From Platycnemis pennipes (lineage: Eukaryota; Arthropoda; Insecta; Odonata; Platycnemididae), in the NCBI GenBank assembly GCA_933228895.1, contig OW121856.1, positions 103,453,027 to 103,517,026 on the forward strand: a stretch of DNA of 64,000 bases. Reading direction: 5' to 3'. Shown here one piece after another: positions 12,975-25,604 of the stretch; position 1 is the first letter of the stretch, and every line of letters starts with the position of its first letter. The notes under the pieces are model-generated. The model was not told the origin of the DNA. It saw only the letters and a program-made list of their open reading frames with translations, and made no database searches. A program made the translations under genes and the position numbers.

Positions 12975-13860
12975 CACATTCTTGTGGAGATATTCAACCC
13001 CATTCATTTCGTCCCCAGCGCGCTTTCTTCTGTTCATCAACCCTTTCCATTTACGCGCAGTCCCTTTCCCTGCCGAAGTTTCTCTCACTCACCTCTCTCC
13101 TTTTTGGGTTGCCCTCCCCCTTTTCCCATCACCCCTCACTCCGCTAGGAAGAGAGCGGAGGGATGACTTCACCCCACTCTCTCGTCCCCAAAGCCCCGCA
13201 GCCACCTTCACTCGCCACCTTTTCATTATCCTCCGTGGCGATGACTTCTCCTCTGGGTCCGTGCGCGACTGAGGTGACAACTCTATTCCAGCCGTTTCTA
13301 TTCCCCCAACCTCACTCTCCTCTCGTTCCTCTCTACCCACGCGCCAAACCTCGCTTCCTTCCCCCTCCTTTTCCCTCTCCCCCCCGTCCGCACCCTTGCG
13401 CTAGCGACGCCCCGCGGAATGTGGAGCAAGGCACCAAACCTCCACTTTCGCTTGCTTCCTCCATTCATGGCCGGACTCGACTCCGCGCTCCACCCATCCG
13501 TCAATGGCTTTCTCCTCTCCTGTTCGCTTACTCCTCCCTCCTCACTCTTCCCTCCTCACTCCACCCTCCACCCTCCTCACTCCACCCTCCTCCCTCCTCA
13601 CTCCACCCTCCTCACTCCACCCTTCTGCCTCCCCCCTCCTCCCTGCTCCCTCCCCCCCCTCCCTCCAACCTCCCCCCAGCCCAACTCTACTTTCCTCTCT
13701 CCATCCTCCTCTTTCCACCCTACTCCCTGTACCCTCATCCCTCCACCCCCTCCCTCTCCTCCCTACAGCCCATTCTTCTCACCTGTCTCCGCTGTATCGC
13801 GTTTTCTTCCCGTAGCTCCGCTGCCGGGTAAGGACGGAATCTTGGCACAGCCCCCATAGG
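12975..13860. repeat. Large pyrimidine-rich island with a CTCCACCCTCCTCA minisatellite
   Basis: The + strand is almost entirely C and T for about 900 bases. Between about 13525 and 13660 it contains an irregular tandem array built from CTCCACCCTCCTCA-like units of roughly 14-15 bases. Three overlapping + frames up to 222 codons are open only because the tract lacks A-containing stop codons. They read as Pro/Ser/Leu-rich strings. The minus strand is the matching purine tract. Confidence 0.75.
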
Positions 13861-16400
13861 GCATCCTGTGTTGGCGGGCGGAGGGGAGTTAATGGAAGAA
13901 ACTCGATCTTTCCATCACCCCGATTCTTTCCCTTCGTGTGGCCCGCCCACCTACAAGAAACCTTTGATCAAATTCATCCCAAATTTAATTTGATTCCCAT
14001 CGCTCCCGATGCGTTAATTTCCCATCGAGTTTGTTTCCTCGTCTTTTTTCGTTTCGTAATTTGTTTCCGCGCACAACCAGACCCCTGTTTCGTTTGATAA
14101 ATTCAATTTTTTTGCAGCAAAAGAATGAATTAATCGTGCCGTTGTTCGGTGAAATTCGAAAGAAACCTCCAGGAGACGAGGATTGGTATTTATTTCCCAC
14201 GCCATTTCCTCAAAACAAAAATTCCATTCGGCGAATCTTAATGAGTCTTAATGGAGTCCATAAAAATGATATGCTTCGTGAAAAAGTGGAAGCAAGTGCC
14301 GGTGACAACAGAGTGAGGCTCCTAACTCGCATTCAACGGTTAGCTATTTACGTCCATCCCCGCTGCGTACATGATGACAAGTGGCCCTCTCGCTGCTATT
14401 AACGGTTCTTAGCCGGATGAAAATAAATGACAGTAATGCTCTCGTTGCGTTGGATTTTGGAAGCGGACTTGACGATACGATGAGAGGATATTCACTACTA
14501 TTTCAGGAAAAAACTCTGTATTTATACTGGATTTGAGGCTACTGCATATTTTTGTCATTATATTTAATTTAATTTGAATGCTGACATACTTAAAATATTA
14601 TAGTTTTTAATTGACTCTTTTGGCGATTTTTTTAAATTTTAAAGTGGGGGTCAGCCGGTTCTCAATTGAACATTAATATCTATAAATATTGTCCAAACAC
14701 GAGAGACCGACTCCGTGAGAAGCCCATATCTAAAACGCGAACGCCTTTTTCCCTATGTTCACAAATACGTGGGGATAAATTTTAGGAAAATATGATTCAC
14801 TTCATGGTACATTGTATGAAGAGGGTGAGATGTTTTACGGTTGACAACTAATATCTCACATGATTTCAGTTCATCACATGTATTCTTTTTGTGTGCAATA
14901 AAACAAAAACTAATCATTTTGATAATCCACCACTGTACTTTTCCGGCACAGTGTTAAGGCCACTATTCTTACGCGAAAGTAGTTGATGTCGTGAGTAAAA
15001 AGTGGATATGATTCGTACTTCCTCTTTAGTTTCAATACGATCCAGATAGTTGGGGAAGCCTAAATACAGAAGTTTTGGTGTACACATTGATAAATATAAC
15101 TGCAATTAAGTAGCCTGTTGATGGCTTTCATAGTAGTGAGGGGTATTCTAGAGTGAAGAAAATGACGGACTTTAAGCAATGTACCAGATGCCTCAGTTGT
15201 ACTGGCTGGAATCTTTCATCCATCCTCTCACCTGTCTCTATCAGCTGTGTTATCAATATATTTTTTTACTGATTATATATTAATTTTGTATACCATTAGC
15301 ACAATCAAAAATATCCTCTTATTATATTTTTCTGCAAATAGTTTAGAGGAGGGTCATTCATAAAATTTGTAGTTGATCTCAGTACGACCACGAGCAACGT
15401 AAACATATCCGGAAGACGTGTAGCTAAGAAAACCATAGATACGGATATCGTAAGTGCGTTTCCAAAACAGCGATGCTGCGCAAACATTAAACGATGTTAT
15501 TTCTACTTAGCTTCTTTTCGAATACCAGCATGTTTTCTGTGAAGTAAATTCAAGCATGGCTTTGATAAACACATTATTAGGATAGATGTTTATGCTTCTA
15601 TGATGATATACTAGATCTGTTAACCATAATTGGGCGCTGATCATTATCTGATGACTGGATTGAATTGTGTAATATGAATAAAAAGTATAAGACGAACTTT
15701 CAAAGTAAATTAAGAGCAGATCTCTTTCCCTTTGGCAAGATAAACATAATTACAAACTCATTATCTTTGGTTAATATTCTGAAAATGATTACGGAAAGCA
15801 AATTCCAAATGAATTGAGTGGAATGTGATCTTTTCCACGTTCAAAGAGTGATGAAAGAATGGTGCTAATTGTGGGTGAATACGTAGCTTAAGAGTTGACC
15901 TACTTCATGTTACTCCCGAGTAATCTTTCAAGTCCTCTTGTATGCTAACAGCAAGAAACACGTGCAGGCTCTCTTGTAATTTCAAGGATTAAATACTGCA
16001 GTGGATGCAAATTAGTGGAGACAAAAGCTTATTATCACGTGCTTTCTCATAATTTAATAACTCACGGGATAGAGCATGATTGGTGGGGATTCATCCCCTG
16101 ATATGAACCCTTAGTGTGCTTTGCAAGGGTAACTTTGTAAGTGTAGATGCCTCGCGTAGAAGTGGATAGTCAGAAATGCGATCTGAGTGCGGGAAGGAGG
16201 GACGGAAAAGAAAAACAAATCAAGTGGCGCAGAGAAGCACTTTGTGTCAGTGTAAGAATGGGGAGCATGCACTATTTTTATAACTCTTGGAATCTGGAGT
16301 TTATTGGCTAAAATATGCATTTCTAAAATTTTGCTGAAGAATTAAATTGCAATACAAATAAAAGTTATTCTCTAGCTCTTTAAAAGTTATACCTTTTAAG
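13861..16400. other. No gene recognised
   Basis: AT-rich DNA. A 123-codon + frame at 14031-14402 has no recognisable domain. I see no transposon ends or repeats shared with the rest of the window. Confidence 0.5.
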
Positions 16401-16414
16401 CAGCTTGAAAACAC

Positions 16415-16433
16415 GACGTCATCGCATGACGTC
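16415..16433. promoter_or_regulatory. Palindrome with CRE-like TGACGTCA
   Basis: GACGTCAT and ATGACGTC form perfect 8-base arms around CGC. The right side includes TGACGTCA (16427-16434), the CREB/ATF consensus. A second TGACGTCA lies at 16850-16857. Function is not shown, and the sites may simply be carried by repeats. Confidence 0.35.
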
Positions 16434-16789
16434 ACGGCACGTTATCACTATGGTCGTTGTTTATCTCTTGTAAGTGGTGGTAGGTTGTTTGATTAATACT
16501 TGGCGAAAACGTATGCATTTATTTCATTTGTTCAATGCAATTATCGAATGTATTTCAATTTTTTTATTCAAGCGGCATGGATCGCAAGGAGCAAATTGTC
16601 CGTAAATTATAAATGTTTATCATCATAGTCCCCAAGAAGCTCTTCTACGGGAAATCAATTGCTGTTTATTAAAAAAGGATGTACCGTAAAGGATTTAACC
16701 AAAGGCATATAGTGAGAATGTTTTTTTTTCACTTTTAAGTAATTGTTTCGAATAAGAAACGGCTAAAAACTTCAAAACAATTTATTCAC

Positions 16790-16910
16790 TTCGTTTTCTT
16801 CTAAAATAATTATCTGTTTTCGTGGCAAAATGGAAACTATACCGTATAGTGACGTCAAAAGACATTTGAAGTCACGTGCATTTCGACATTTTCCGGGGAT
16901 ATTTTAATAG
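16790..16910 (+). repeat. Dispersed repeat K, copy 1
   Basis: This segment matches 40229-40345 on the same strand. Shared landmarks are TTTTCTTCT, TATCTGTTTT/CGTCTGTTTT, GTGACGTCA, CATTT, GTCACGTG and GGGATATTTT. The element type is unknown. Both copies carry TGACGTCA. Confidence 0.65.
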
Positions 16911-17631
16911 CATTTAATAATAGCATATAAAATTTTGACGAATATATTTAAATTAGTGAGAAAATTTTGCATAGATTACATCTATAATACACAAGAAACA
17001 TTTTTCATGCATTTTCCCCATTTGTTCCTCTGTTGCCAATTGTAATCTTAAGAGGTGAGAGGGTTCAAGAAGAAGGAGTTTTTAAATAGCTGAAGAACGT
17101 TAACACAATCTTATTTAACCGCTAGAGTTGGGCTTTAAGGTTTATCTGCTCTGTTCACAACGATATTTTAATCCCCCTCTAAGCTAAGTTCTCATGTTTC
17201 GTATCATGTAAATTTACTTTTTGGGAAACTTTTGCGAAATTATGCTAAATATTACGGAGTGCTCACATACTCTGAGACAGGGAAAACTTCCTCCCTAAAA
17301 AATGCTGAATACCGTATGAGGAACCTTGCTGTTGAAATGTTATTACGGACGGTATAAAACTTTCTATTTGAGTAATTTCACTCTCGCGCATCGGGAGCTT
17401 GTTTATAAGGTTTATAAGGAGCCAGAATTAAGGGAAGCAAATTCGTTCTCGCGAAAAGGAGCCAGTATTCTCTTGCAGCAATAAGTGATGTCTGAAAGAA
17501 TATCCTCGTTTTCTTCGAAACGGATCGTAGCATGTGTGAACCCATCTATTTTTTATTTCCCTGCCTCGGTTGAGTTCTGTGTTCTCGGGACGCCGGATTA
17601 ATATACATTCCGGTCACGTGTGAAGTTATAA

Positions 17632-17770
17632 ATGCACCACCTAGGAAGTCTTCCATCTTCCTTTCCCTTGCTTGACTTTTTCTCCGTCTCCTTCCCTCAT
17701 CCCCTTTCTCACTGTTGCTCTTTCTCTCCCCAACCAATCCATCCATTTCCCACCCATAAACACCATGCGT
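17632..17770. repeat. Short pyrimidine-rich tract
   Basis: CT-rich low complexity embedded in otherwise ordinary DNA. The 101- and 109-codon frames on opposite strands here are by-products of it. The stretch 17771-19041 holds nothing I recognise. Confidence 0.55.
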
Positions 17771-19041
17771 CACCCACCTTTCCCTTGGCACGCCCACGCC
17801 ACAATTTGATTTTATTACCGGAGGAGAAGTGGGGCTGCTTAATAATTCCACTCCCTTTGGTTAACCCCCTTTGTTGTCTGTCGTCATTCCCACCAGCAAC
17901 AAAGATTTCTTCCTCGAAACACGTCCGACCGAAGCCTTTGTCGAATTCCCCACCTACTTAGCTCATACATACACTCAAGTCTCACCAACTCGCTTCTCCT
18001 ACGTGCACACTCTCCGGCAGAGGTCACACTTCGTCTTTCCTTTCAAGCCTTGGCGTCTCACTCTATTTTTATTCTCGGAGACTTAAAACGGAGCTCGTTT
18101 ACTCTCCACCACCGCCGAACGTTGTTGGGCCATTATTTTCCACGAACACACTTTCCCATCAGGCCTGGTTCAACGACTCTTTCAGTAAGGGCCAGCCCAT
18201 GACAGGTCTTTTATTCTGCTTCGCGTCACTACGTAAATACTGGATCCATCACGCTTTAGGGCCGAATTTCCGTTCGCAAAAGAATGAGAAATCAAATGCA
18301 AACGGTGCTGGTGGCTCTGGAGCATTCTCCAGACATCAAAAAGTAATTAATTCCACGATGAAAGTGTAAGTGAACTTACTTGCTCGTACTTTAGGTTAAG
18401 AATGGTACAATCAATATTAAGAGTTTTTCACTTTTTTTAACTTTTTAGGCAAGAATTTAGTAGGGTACGTTAAAATTCTGAAGAATTGAAGCCATAGAAC
18501 TTATATTTTAATGTAATGCCCGTTAGTTTATGGCATATATCAAATACAGAGCATATTTTGTAGCTTTTTAGGATCCAGCGAGGCTTTGTCCTGATTGGTA
18601 GTGAGCAATCGCTAGTAATTAGGTCTCTATTCTCAAATAGAAACTTATTAGATGGCTTTTATTTACGTTTGGAAATAACTGGTTGTGGAAAACCAATACA
18701 TTTGGAAAAACTGGACGTTTAAGGAATGAAAAAAAAAACATGTTAACATTTTTTCTTACATTTATTGTATTATATTACTGTCCAACTTTCTAATTAATAA
18801 GAAATTTTCTGCATGAAAATAGAACATACTTCTGTTAAAAGAACTGCAAAATTTCGTCATTTTAGGCTGCTTTCATTAAACTTGTGTTGCTTGTATTCAT
18901 CCAGCTATCTGTGTGCTCTAAAGCAATACTATAACCTAAAATTGTTTTTTCTTCTATTGCTCGTCGTATGAGGCTCAAAATAAAAACTATGCACACTAGA
19001 AGGCATAATATATATGTTATATACTATGCTATGTTAATGTA

Positions 19042-19587
19042 CTTCATCTGATTTGATGATCAGGCGATTTTCTGTTCCTTGAAATTAACCCAAAATGAGC
19101 CTATCTTTATCAAATATGAATAGGATCTGGGCCTTAAAGTCTATTGATGGGGAGATTATTCTTGCAGGAGATGGCTATTCGCGTTTAGAACCAAAATCAA
19201 TGGCCACTTTATTTGAAAATGTCTACTCAGGCCTTGAGCTCAGTATTCTTTGATTTTCTTTCCTCATTATGCGAAAATATTCTTACTTCAATGTCGTAGT
19301 ACTTATAGGTAAGCCGTAAAATAACTTTTAACTATTTCTATTCATCGTTGAATTTAATCTAATCTTCTACATCAATTAATAATTTGATCTCAATCTATTA
19401 AAGTTACTTTCTCTTCAGTCCTCACAGTACACAAAGGAAAACTTGTGATTTCACTTGATATTTCATTGGTTATACGTTACGACTTTGAATAGATAAGTGT
19501 AATTGAAAATAAGAATCAACTTTGTTATTTTCCATACGTTTTTTATAACCAACTAGCTTCAACACTCACGTGTCACCATCAGGGACT
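19042..19587 (-). mobile_element. Penelope-like terminal repeat/body, minus-oriented half of an inverted pair
   Basis: Read on the minus strand from 19587, this starts CCCTGATGGTGACACGTG, continues GAGTGTTGAAG, then a ...TGGAAAATAACAAAGTTG tail, then a body ending AAATCAGATGAAG at 19042. The whole order is repeated, inverted, at 19605-20174. The start resembles the CTGATGA-stem-GAAAC hammerhead core reported in Penelope-like elements, but the core here reads CTGATGG, so a ribozyme would probably be inactive. The body has no coding frame. Only the terminal repeat part of an element seems to be present. Confidence 0.6.
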
Positions 19588-19604
19588 CACTCGGGAAGTC
19601 TCCT

Positions 19605-20174
19605 AGCTGAAGAGATAATAGCTTTAATACATTGATATCAAATTATTACTTGGTGTAGAACATGAGATTAAATTCAACAATGAATAGAAATAATTAAAAG
19701 TTATTCTACGACTCACCTATAAGTACTACGACATTGAAGTAAGAATATTATATCATAATGAGGAAAGGAATTGAAAGAATACTGAGCTAGGCCTGAGTAA
19801 ACGTTTTAAGATAAGTGGCCTTTGATTTTGGTTTCTAAACGTGAGTAGCCATCTTTTGAAAGAATATTCTCTCCATAATTAGACTTTAGGGCCCAGATCC
19901 TATTCATATTTGATAAAGAGAGGCTCAGTTGTTGTCTCAGTTAGCTAATTGAGCCGTAAACAGCCAAATCATTTCGGATGGCTATGTCTTCGAACAGAAT
20001 CTCCAAATGTCAAGTGTTAATTTCAAGGAACAGAAAATCACCTGTTCATAAAATCAGATGAAGCACATGAAAAAAGTATAGGTAGAAGTCCCTGATGATG
20101 ACACGTGAGTGTTGAAACCGGTTGGTTATTATAAACGTGTGGAAAATTACAAAGTTGATTCTTATTTTCAATCA
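19605..20174 (+). mobile_element. Penelope-like terminal repeat/body, plus-oriented half of an inverted pair
   Basis: The body begins CTGAAGAGATAATAG and carries AGTACTACGACATTGAAG and GCCCAGATCCTATTCAT. It reaches AAATCAGATGAAG near 20062 and ends with the hammerhead-like motif at 20092-20118 and the tail TGGAAAATTACAAAGTTG. Every block has an inverted partner in 19042-19587, although the minus copy has its motif at the opposite end of the body. Together they suggest LTR-body-LTR pieces inserted head to head, as PLEs often are. No reverse transcriptase or GIY-YIG coding sequence remains. Confidence 0.6.
20092..20118 (+). ncRNA. Candidate hammerhead-like ribozyme core in PLE terminal repeat
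   Basis: CTGATGA (20092-20098) is followed by TG, then stem ACAC/GTGT with loop GTGA (20101-20112), then T and GAAAC (20114-20118). The order CUGAUGA-stem II-GAAA is the hammerhead core. There are extra nucleotides beside stem II, and stems I and III are not obvious by eye. Self-cleaving activity is unproven. Confidence 0.35.
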
Positions 20175-20267
20175 TGGAAAAATTCCACCACGTGACGGCC
20201 GAAGTTGTTTCATTGATAGATAAGTGTATTTTACTGTGAGATGATTCATTCCTAACCTATAAAAAGG

Positions 20268-21035
20268 CCGTTGCACACGGTACAATTTCTTGTACAAGAA
20301 CTTGCAAAATTTGCAAATTGTATCGTGTACGAGGTGTTCGTACAATTTCTTGTACAAGAAATTAGATCATGCTCTATATTTTTGGATGAAACCGTCGAAG
20401 ATCCACTCCGTAGCTTCTGCGCATGACATGTGACAGTAGTTATGCGTTCGTTTAGTATCCGTAAGGTTGGTGTTCTGTTTGCGATCACTTTTATTCTTGT
20501 ATTAGCTGTCAAAACTTCCATTTGTGTTGTATGTATCGTGATATTCTTTGTTGCTTTCATATTATGATAATCGTCGGTCGCGTCGGAAGTTTCCTATTTC
20601 TCAAAAGATGAGTTGGACACACTGGCAAACATTAAACCTCAATGAAATTAAGATGACGTTATTGAACCAAAAATAAATATATGCGAGAAGCAAAAACCTG
20701 ATGTTTGGAGGATAAATGATGGGTTTCATGAGCCGATGAAAGAGTTCAAGTAACCAATCGTATAATTTCATTTTATTAATACTAGGATTAATGGTAGCAA
20801 ATCATTGTAACCCAGTAACTATGGCAGTATTTTCAAAATACTATCATCATCGGATATCGTGATTCAGCTGTTCGACAGAAAACGATATCTGCGCATGTTA
20901 TTGGCGCACAAATTGCATGAAAATCTTTGATCGTGTACGACCATGAACCAACTTCTTGTACAATTTCTTGGTCAAATCTCGCCGTTCAATTTCTGGTACA
21001 AGAACTTGTACAAGAATTTGTACCGTGTACAACGG
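20268..21035. mobile_element. Non-autonomous inverted-repeat DNA transposon, 768 bp
   Basis: The left end reads CCGTTGCACACGGTACAA and the right end, complemented, CCGTTGTACACGGTACAA. Both continue into TTCTTGTACAAG, giving terminal inverted repeats of about 35 bases with few mismatches. The left end has a second GTACAATTTCTTGTACAAG about 60 bases inside (20340). Its right 149 bases recur nearly exactly at 42059-42207. No transposase frame exists inside; the 102-codon minus frame is an artefact. I could not settle the target-site duplication, so the superfamily stays open (PIF/Harbinger-like is a guess). Confidence 0.8.
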
Positions 21036-21084
21036 ACATTAGGTACAATCCGTCATTGACATCCATGTCTCATTTCTTGTGGGA

Positions 21085-21745
21085 CGTGATTACATTCGGA
21101 AGGAGAAAGGATAGAGGACCAGAGGTCACGGTTAGGAAGGGGAATGAGGAACGAAGGAAAAACAAGCGAGAGTAGAGGTGCGTGAGGTCCGCCGGCGAAG
21201 GGGGCTCGGAAAATTGTGGGGTGCACGACGAAGGGAGGAATAGCGCGAGTCAATTGGAAAGGGTTGGTCCCTCTAACGCCTGATTGACTCATTGCTCAGC
21301 TGATTGCTTTCGTCGCATAATTGAACCGCAATTAGATCCACTCCGTTAAATCAAGGGAGGCCGTAGTCGGACGCGGTGAACGGTATTGACATCCAGCAAA
21401 AGGGAGTAGTGATTTGAATTCGCTTTTCGGTCCGAGGAGATGGCGCGCAGTTTCGGGGTCGCGGAGGGGAAGCTCGGGACCCTGGCCCGAAAACGCGAAA
21501 AGGATAATAGGGGAATGCCAAATGAGCTCCGGCATTGGACCGTCAGGTCGGGAGGTGATTATGAAGGTAATGAATTTGGGTGAAACAGATAGAGAGAGGC
21601 TTGTTGGTCGCTTCGGTTGTTAGTGAGATGAGACCGCGGGTTGATGCGGTGGTGAAGGGGAAATAGGGAGGGTTTTTTTCGAAGGGGTGAGCTGGAGGGT
21701 TTAATGGGGTGGCTGTAAACGGGAGTGAGGAGAGGGAATAGGGTA
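21085..21745. repeat. Purine-rich, GC-rich island
   Basis: The + strand is G/A-rich with embedded GC-rich patches, such as around 21425-21560. Frames on both strands are short and carry no domain. A promoter or untranslated exon cannot be excluded but is not supported. Confidence 0.5.
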
Positions 21746-22600
21746 GTTTTATAATCCATTCGTTGTCTCGATCAAAAGTTAATAATCTCTGAAAGCAGAT
21801 ATTTGAAGCAGTTCTTTAACATAATTATGCCAAGTATTTTACCGCATTAATTAAAAAGTGAACATTTTCGGTAGCGCAAAAACGCGAGGGCAAACTATTG
21901 CTTGCCGGTCAATTTTACGTGTGACGTCAAAGGTACGTAAACTCTTTCCTCTACCATCCGTTAGATAGCGCTGCGGACGCCTTTAAGCAGACGGTACTCT
22001 CCGTGAAAGCCTTATTAACTTGTATCTCAGGAACATTTTTTCAGTTGATTTATAATGATTTACTTTCGCTTTTGTTAATATAAAATTATACACTCAGTTT
22101 ATTCATTTACAACATTTATTTTACGAAGAATACTGTGAACATGGCCCGCAGTCTGCCAAGTTTATATCATGCCTACCAGGCTCACGACCGTGGGTTAATT
22201 TAGTCATATGCTTGGCTGTAGTAGAGGACTCCATGAGCAGAAAACGTGGGAGCTAATAAAACAACTATTATTACCATGTCCAGTGGAAAATACTTTACAA
22301 ACTAAGAATTTTAATAGGCAATTATTACATAATAAATATTCTCCTGAACTGGGACGCTGAGATGCAATCGTCAGTTTAGGTGATGGATATTCCATGTGCC
22401 TCACAACTTAAATTATGTCCCTATTATGTCAGCAACAAGAACGCCGCAGTCCCAATTTTAAAAATAAAATTAAAAAAAACCTAAAATGCTCCCGCATACC
22501 AGGATTTCTCAGTCGAAAGTATTTGCATGTAATGCATACATTTATGGAGGGGGGCGAATTAATGAATCCTGTTTTCTTTGATAAAAGAAACCACCCTATT
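21746..22600. other. No gene recognised; one CRE-like site
   Basis: Ordinary AT-rich DNA with an isolated TGACGTCA at 21922-21929. Nothing else is recognisable. Confidence 0.45.
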
Positions 22601-22604
22601 GTGT

Positions 22605-23290
22605 ATGGCAGAATGAGGAAAGGAGGGTTGGAAAGGGATGAGGTTGATGGGAAGAGGTTTAGGCCCGTTTTCGGAGACACTGGGGAGAAAACGAAATGCG
22701 AATAAAGGTGCTGAAAGAAGGGAAGGAGAAAGGACTTTACGGAGAATGGCTTGAGACCACCCCTCCTTTTTTAACCCACGTCATTCAAGGCAAAGGCTGA
22801 TTTGGTGGAAGAAAGGTGGTTCCGCGAGAGCAGTGGATTATTCCGTTCAGATTCATGTAAAATTCACGAGTGATTTCTGCGCAAGGTGTTGGAATCAGGG
22901 ATTTTTAGTTCCGTTTTTTTTATTACGGGGGAACGTGATTGCAGTGAAATCGATGGTCGGCCCGGGAAGGCGAGGAGAAAAAGAAGTGGGCTTAGGTGGC
23001 TGGGAAACGAGGAAAGAGGAACTGATGACATGGGGGAAGGAGAGGTCTGTAGAGGGAGTGAAGGATAAAGGGAGAAAGGAGAGAAGATGAAGGGAAGGAA
23101 CCCTATCATTTGGGAGGGAATTGGCGGGAGGTGTAAATGAATTCTGCTGTGATGAAGTGGCGAGGGAGGAAAAGAAGGAGGCGAAGAAACGTCGCGAGAA
23201 TGTATTCGTGGGATGATCGAGATGGGAGGAAATGGAGGAGAAGAAAAGAAAGATAGAGAGAGAGATGAGTCAAGGAGGTCACACACGAGG
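22605..23290. repeat. Purine-rich low-complexity island
   Basis: The + strand is dominated by GGA/GAA runs. The 161-codon minus frame (22864-23349) reads Ser/Pro/Phe/Leu strings as expected from its CT-rich complement, and is not called as a gene. The following 2.3 kb to 25600 is AT-rich and holds nothing I recognise. Confidence 0.65.
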
Positions 23291-25604
23291 ACTAGTTGAA
23301 TAAAAAAAGGAACGCTATCTTCCATCCCTCTCAATAGCGCCTGTAGCACACTGCTGATTGATTGCCATTATGAGGGCCGTCATGGAATGAATTTTCATCC
23401 TATCGACTTCATTCTGGAGAGTGCCGTGGTGTATTCGTCAACGAGTTATTGTTCAAAAACACTTTACTCATACTTCTGTATTTTATTGGTCTTTATTTTT
23501 TGATAAATTCAATTTCATAGCTCTTAATAACTTTCACTTTATCAAACGGTTTCACGGTTTCACTGCATTACACTGTAACAAAGGGAAACCCGGGTCGTAG
23601 TAAAGTTTCTTTATGTTGATTTGGCTCGTGTTTTCTTTTCGTTTTGTCATGCTTCGCTTCCACTCCATATCGCCGTAATCTTTACAATTTTTCCATTGCT
23701 CTTGTTCACTAATACCTAACTTAATTAGCTCCTGAGTATAATTATTATGAATGTGATACCAATAAACATTAGCATTTTAGCATTATTTCTCTCAATTTCT
23801 GTGGCGATTTGAGTTTATTTGTACTGCTCGTATAGAACCAGGTTCAACAAACTTTTGTGACGAAAGATCCGTCACTCACAAGCATGTAAAAATTATTCGA
23901 GAGCCAGAAATATTCGTGAAACTTTTTATATTTTATGTATATAAGGTTAAAAAATTTATGGTATAGAATAAATAAATATTAAATTAAGAACACCTCATCC
24001 ATAATATTTACTCTTTCTGGCGTTCTTCCTGCGTATACTACAAGCTTTCCAGTTCCTAAAAAAGTGTCTGTCCAACTAGCTGTTTCAAGATTAAGGAACG
24101 ATAAGGAACGAGGAAGGAAGGAAGTCGGCACCCGTAAATAAAACAGTGAAAATTCAATCTGTTCAATTAATGATGCAAATGAAATTTATTTCGATATGTG
24201 AAGCTTTGATACATTTATTATCAATTTCAATTCTATTCCAGATCCACATGCACGTAAATCACGTATGTGGCTCGCGAAGCGCAGCTTTGTCACCTTTGTT
24301 TAAATCAGCCTTTCCTTGTTTCATTGACTGTAACTGTGTTACTTTTATGTTCTTTGGCTGTAATTTATCCATATCACGTTTAACAGAAAATATGGACGAC
24401 TTAAAACGTAGCTCTTGAATATTAATCTGTATGCTGTTTTACTCCAGTCACCTAAAAAAATATGATCTCCCCTCTCAATGGCGGAGAAATATTTTTTGGC
24501 CTCAGTCCCAGCGTGGGATAACTGAGTTTAGCTGGAGTGAACACTCATTCGCTTTCAAATAATTTGACGCGTCGACGGCTTACTACATTAAAAGCTTTAC
24601 ACAGTTTTTACCAATCTTTTTTAATGATCCTGTTTCATCACGTGCCAATGAAATTTTTCATGAATTCGAAAAGCTTTTTTATTTAAAAATATTTCAGTGA
24701 ATTGTATTCGAACTAAAAAACTACTCAGCTTTTTGTAGGGTAAACTACTCCATTACCAACTTGGTTTTTAATTTTCATCGAACAGATGATGGCAGTAGAA
24801 TCGTAACGTATATTTTTTCGTTAAATATAAGAATAGTATTTGTGAGGACAACATAAAAAGCTCAGTAATCGATCGGAATCTGGGAAAAATAACTACAAGA
24901 TATTCTATCTGGCATATTACTAGTCCGTCTAGATGTTCATCCGACATCTAGTTTTAACATGTGCCATCCATAGATTGGGGAAATCATTTTAGCAATGCGG
25001 TTCCGAGCTAATAACGTATTTGGTCATCTCTTTTTAAATTTTGTACGTTTTATGGAATTTTATGGGTATGGCATGGATCTAATCAAAATTGGAGCTTTGA
25101 GCGTGGATCCGGGTTGTACTCGTACTATAAAACTGACTCAGAAAAGGAAGAAAAAAACGTTTAACGGCTTTGCGCTATCGTCTCGACGCTTTTAGTACAC
25201 CTATCCGAAAATACTTTTTATGGTTCTGCACGCCGGTCAGTTTTACTCTTAGTTGCCCAGCAACATCAGCTCATCACCCAACGTAACAGGAGTACGCATT
25301 CTCACATTCTAATTTCAATGACAAAATATACAGATTTCACTCTTCCATAGTGGCTCCAGGATCTGAAAAGCGTGATCGGTGATAATATGATGCTAAATCG
25401 GGTGCGTTTGATTCCTTGAGTACACTACGCTTGTAAACGTTATTTTTCTTTGAGTTGCTTTATTGCTTTACTTATAGCATAATGACAAAGTCCTAATTTG
25501 ATACCGCAATTGAAATATCTTGATGAAAATTAAAACAATTAAAAATGATAGTAATTGCTACAAGTTAAGTTCACGATAAGCCTGAGAATTGAGCATGATT
25601 TATA

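Noticed and set aside
13163..13831. 222-codon open frame, the longest in the window
   Set aside because: It is a Pro/Ser/Leu string in a CT-rich tract where stop codons are rare. Two other frames are open over the same bases.
22864..23349. 161-codon minus frame
   Set aside because: Product of the CT-rich complement of a purine island.
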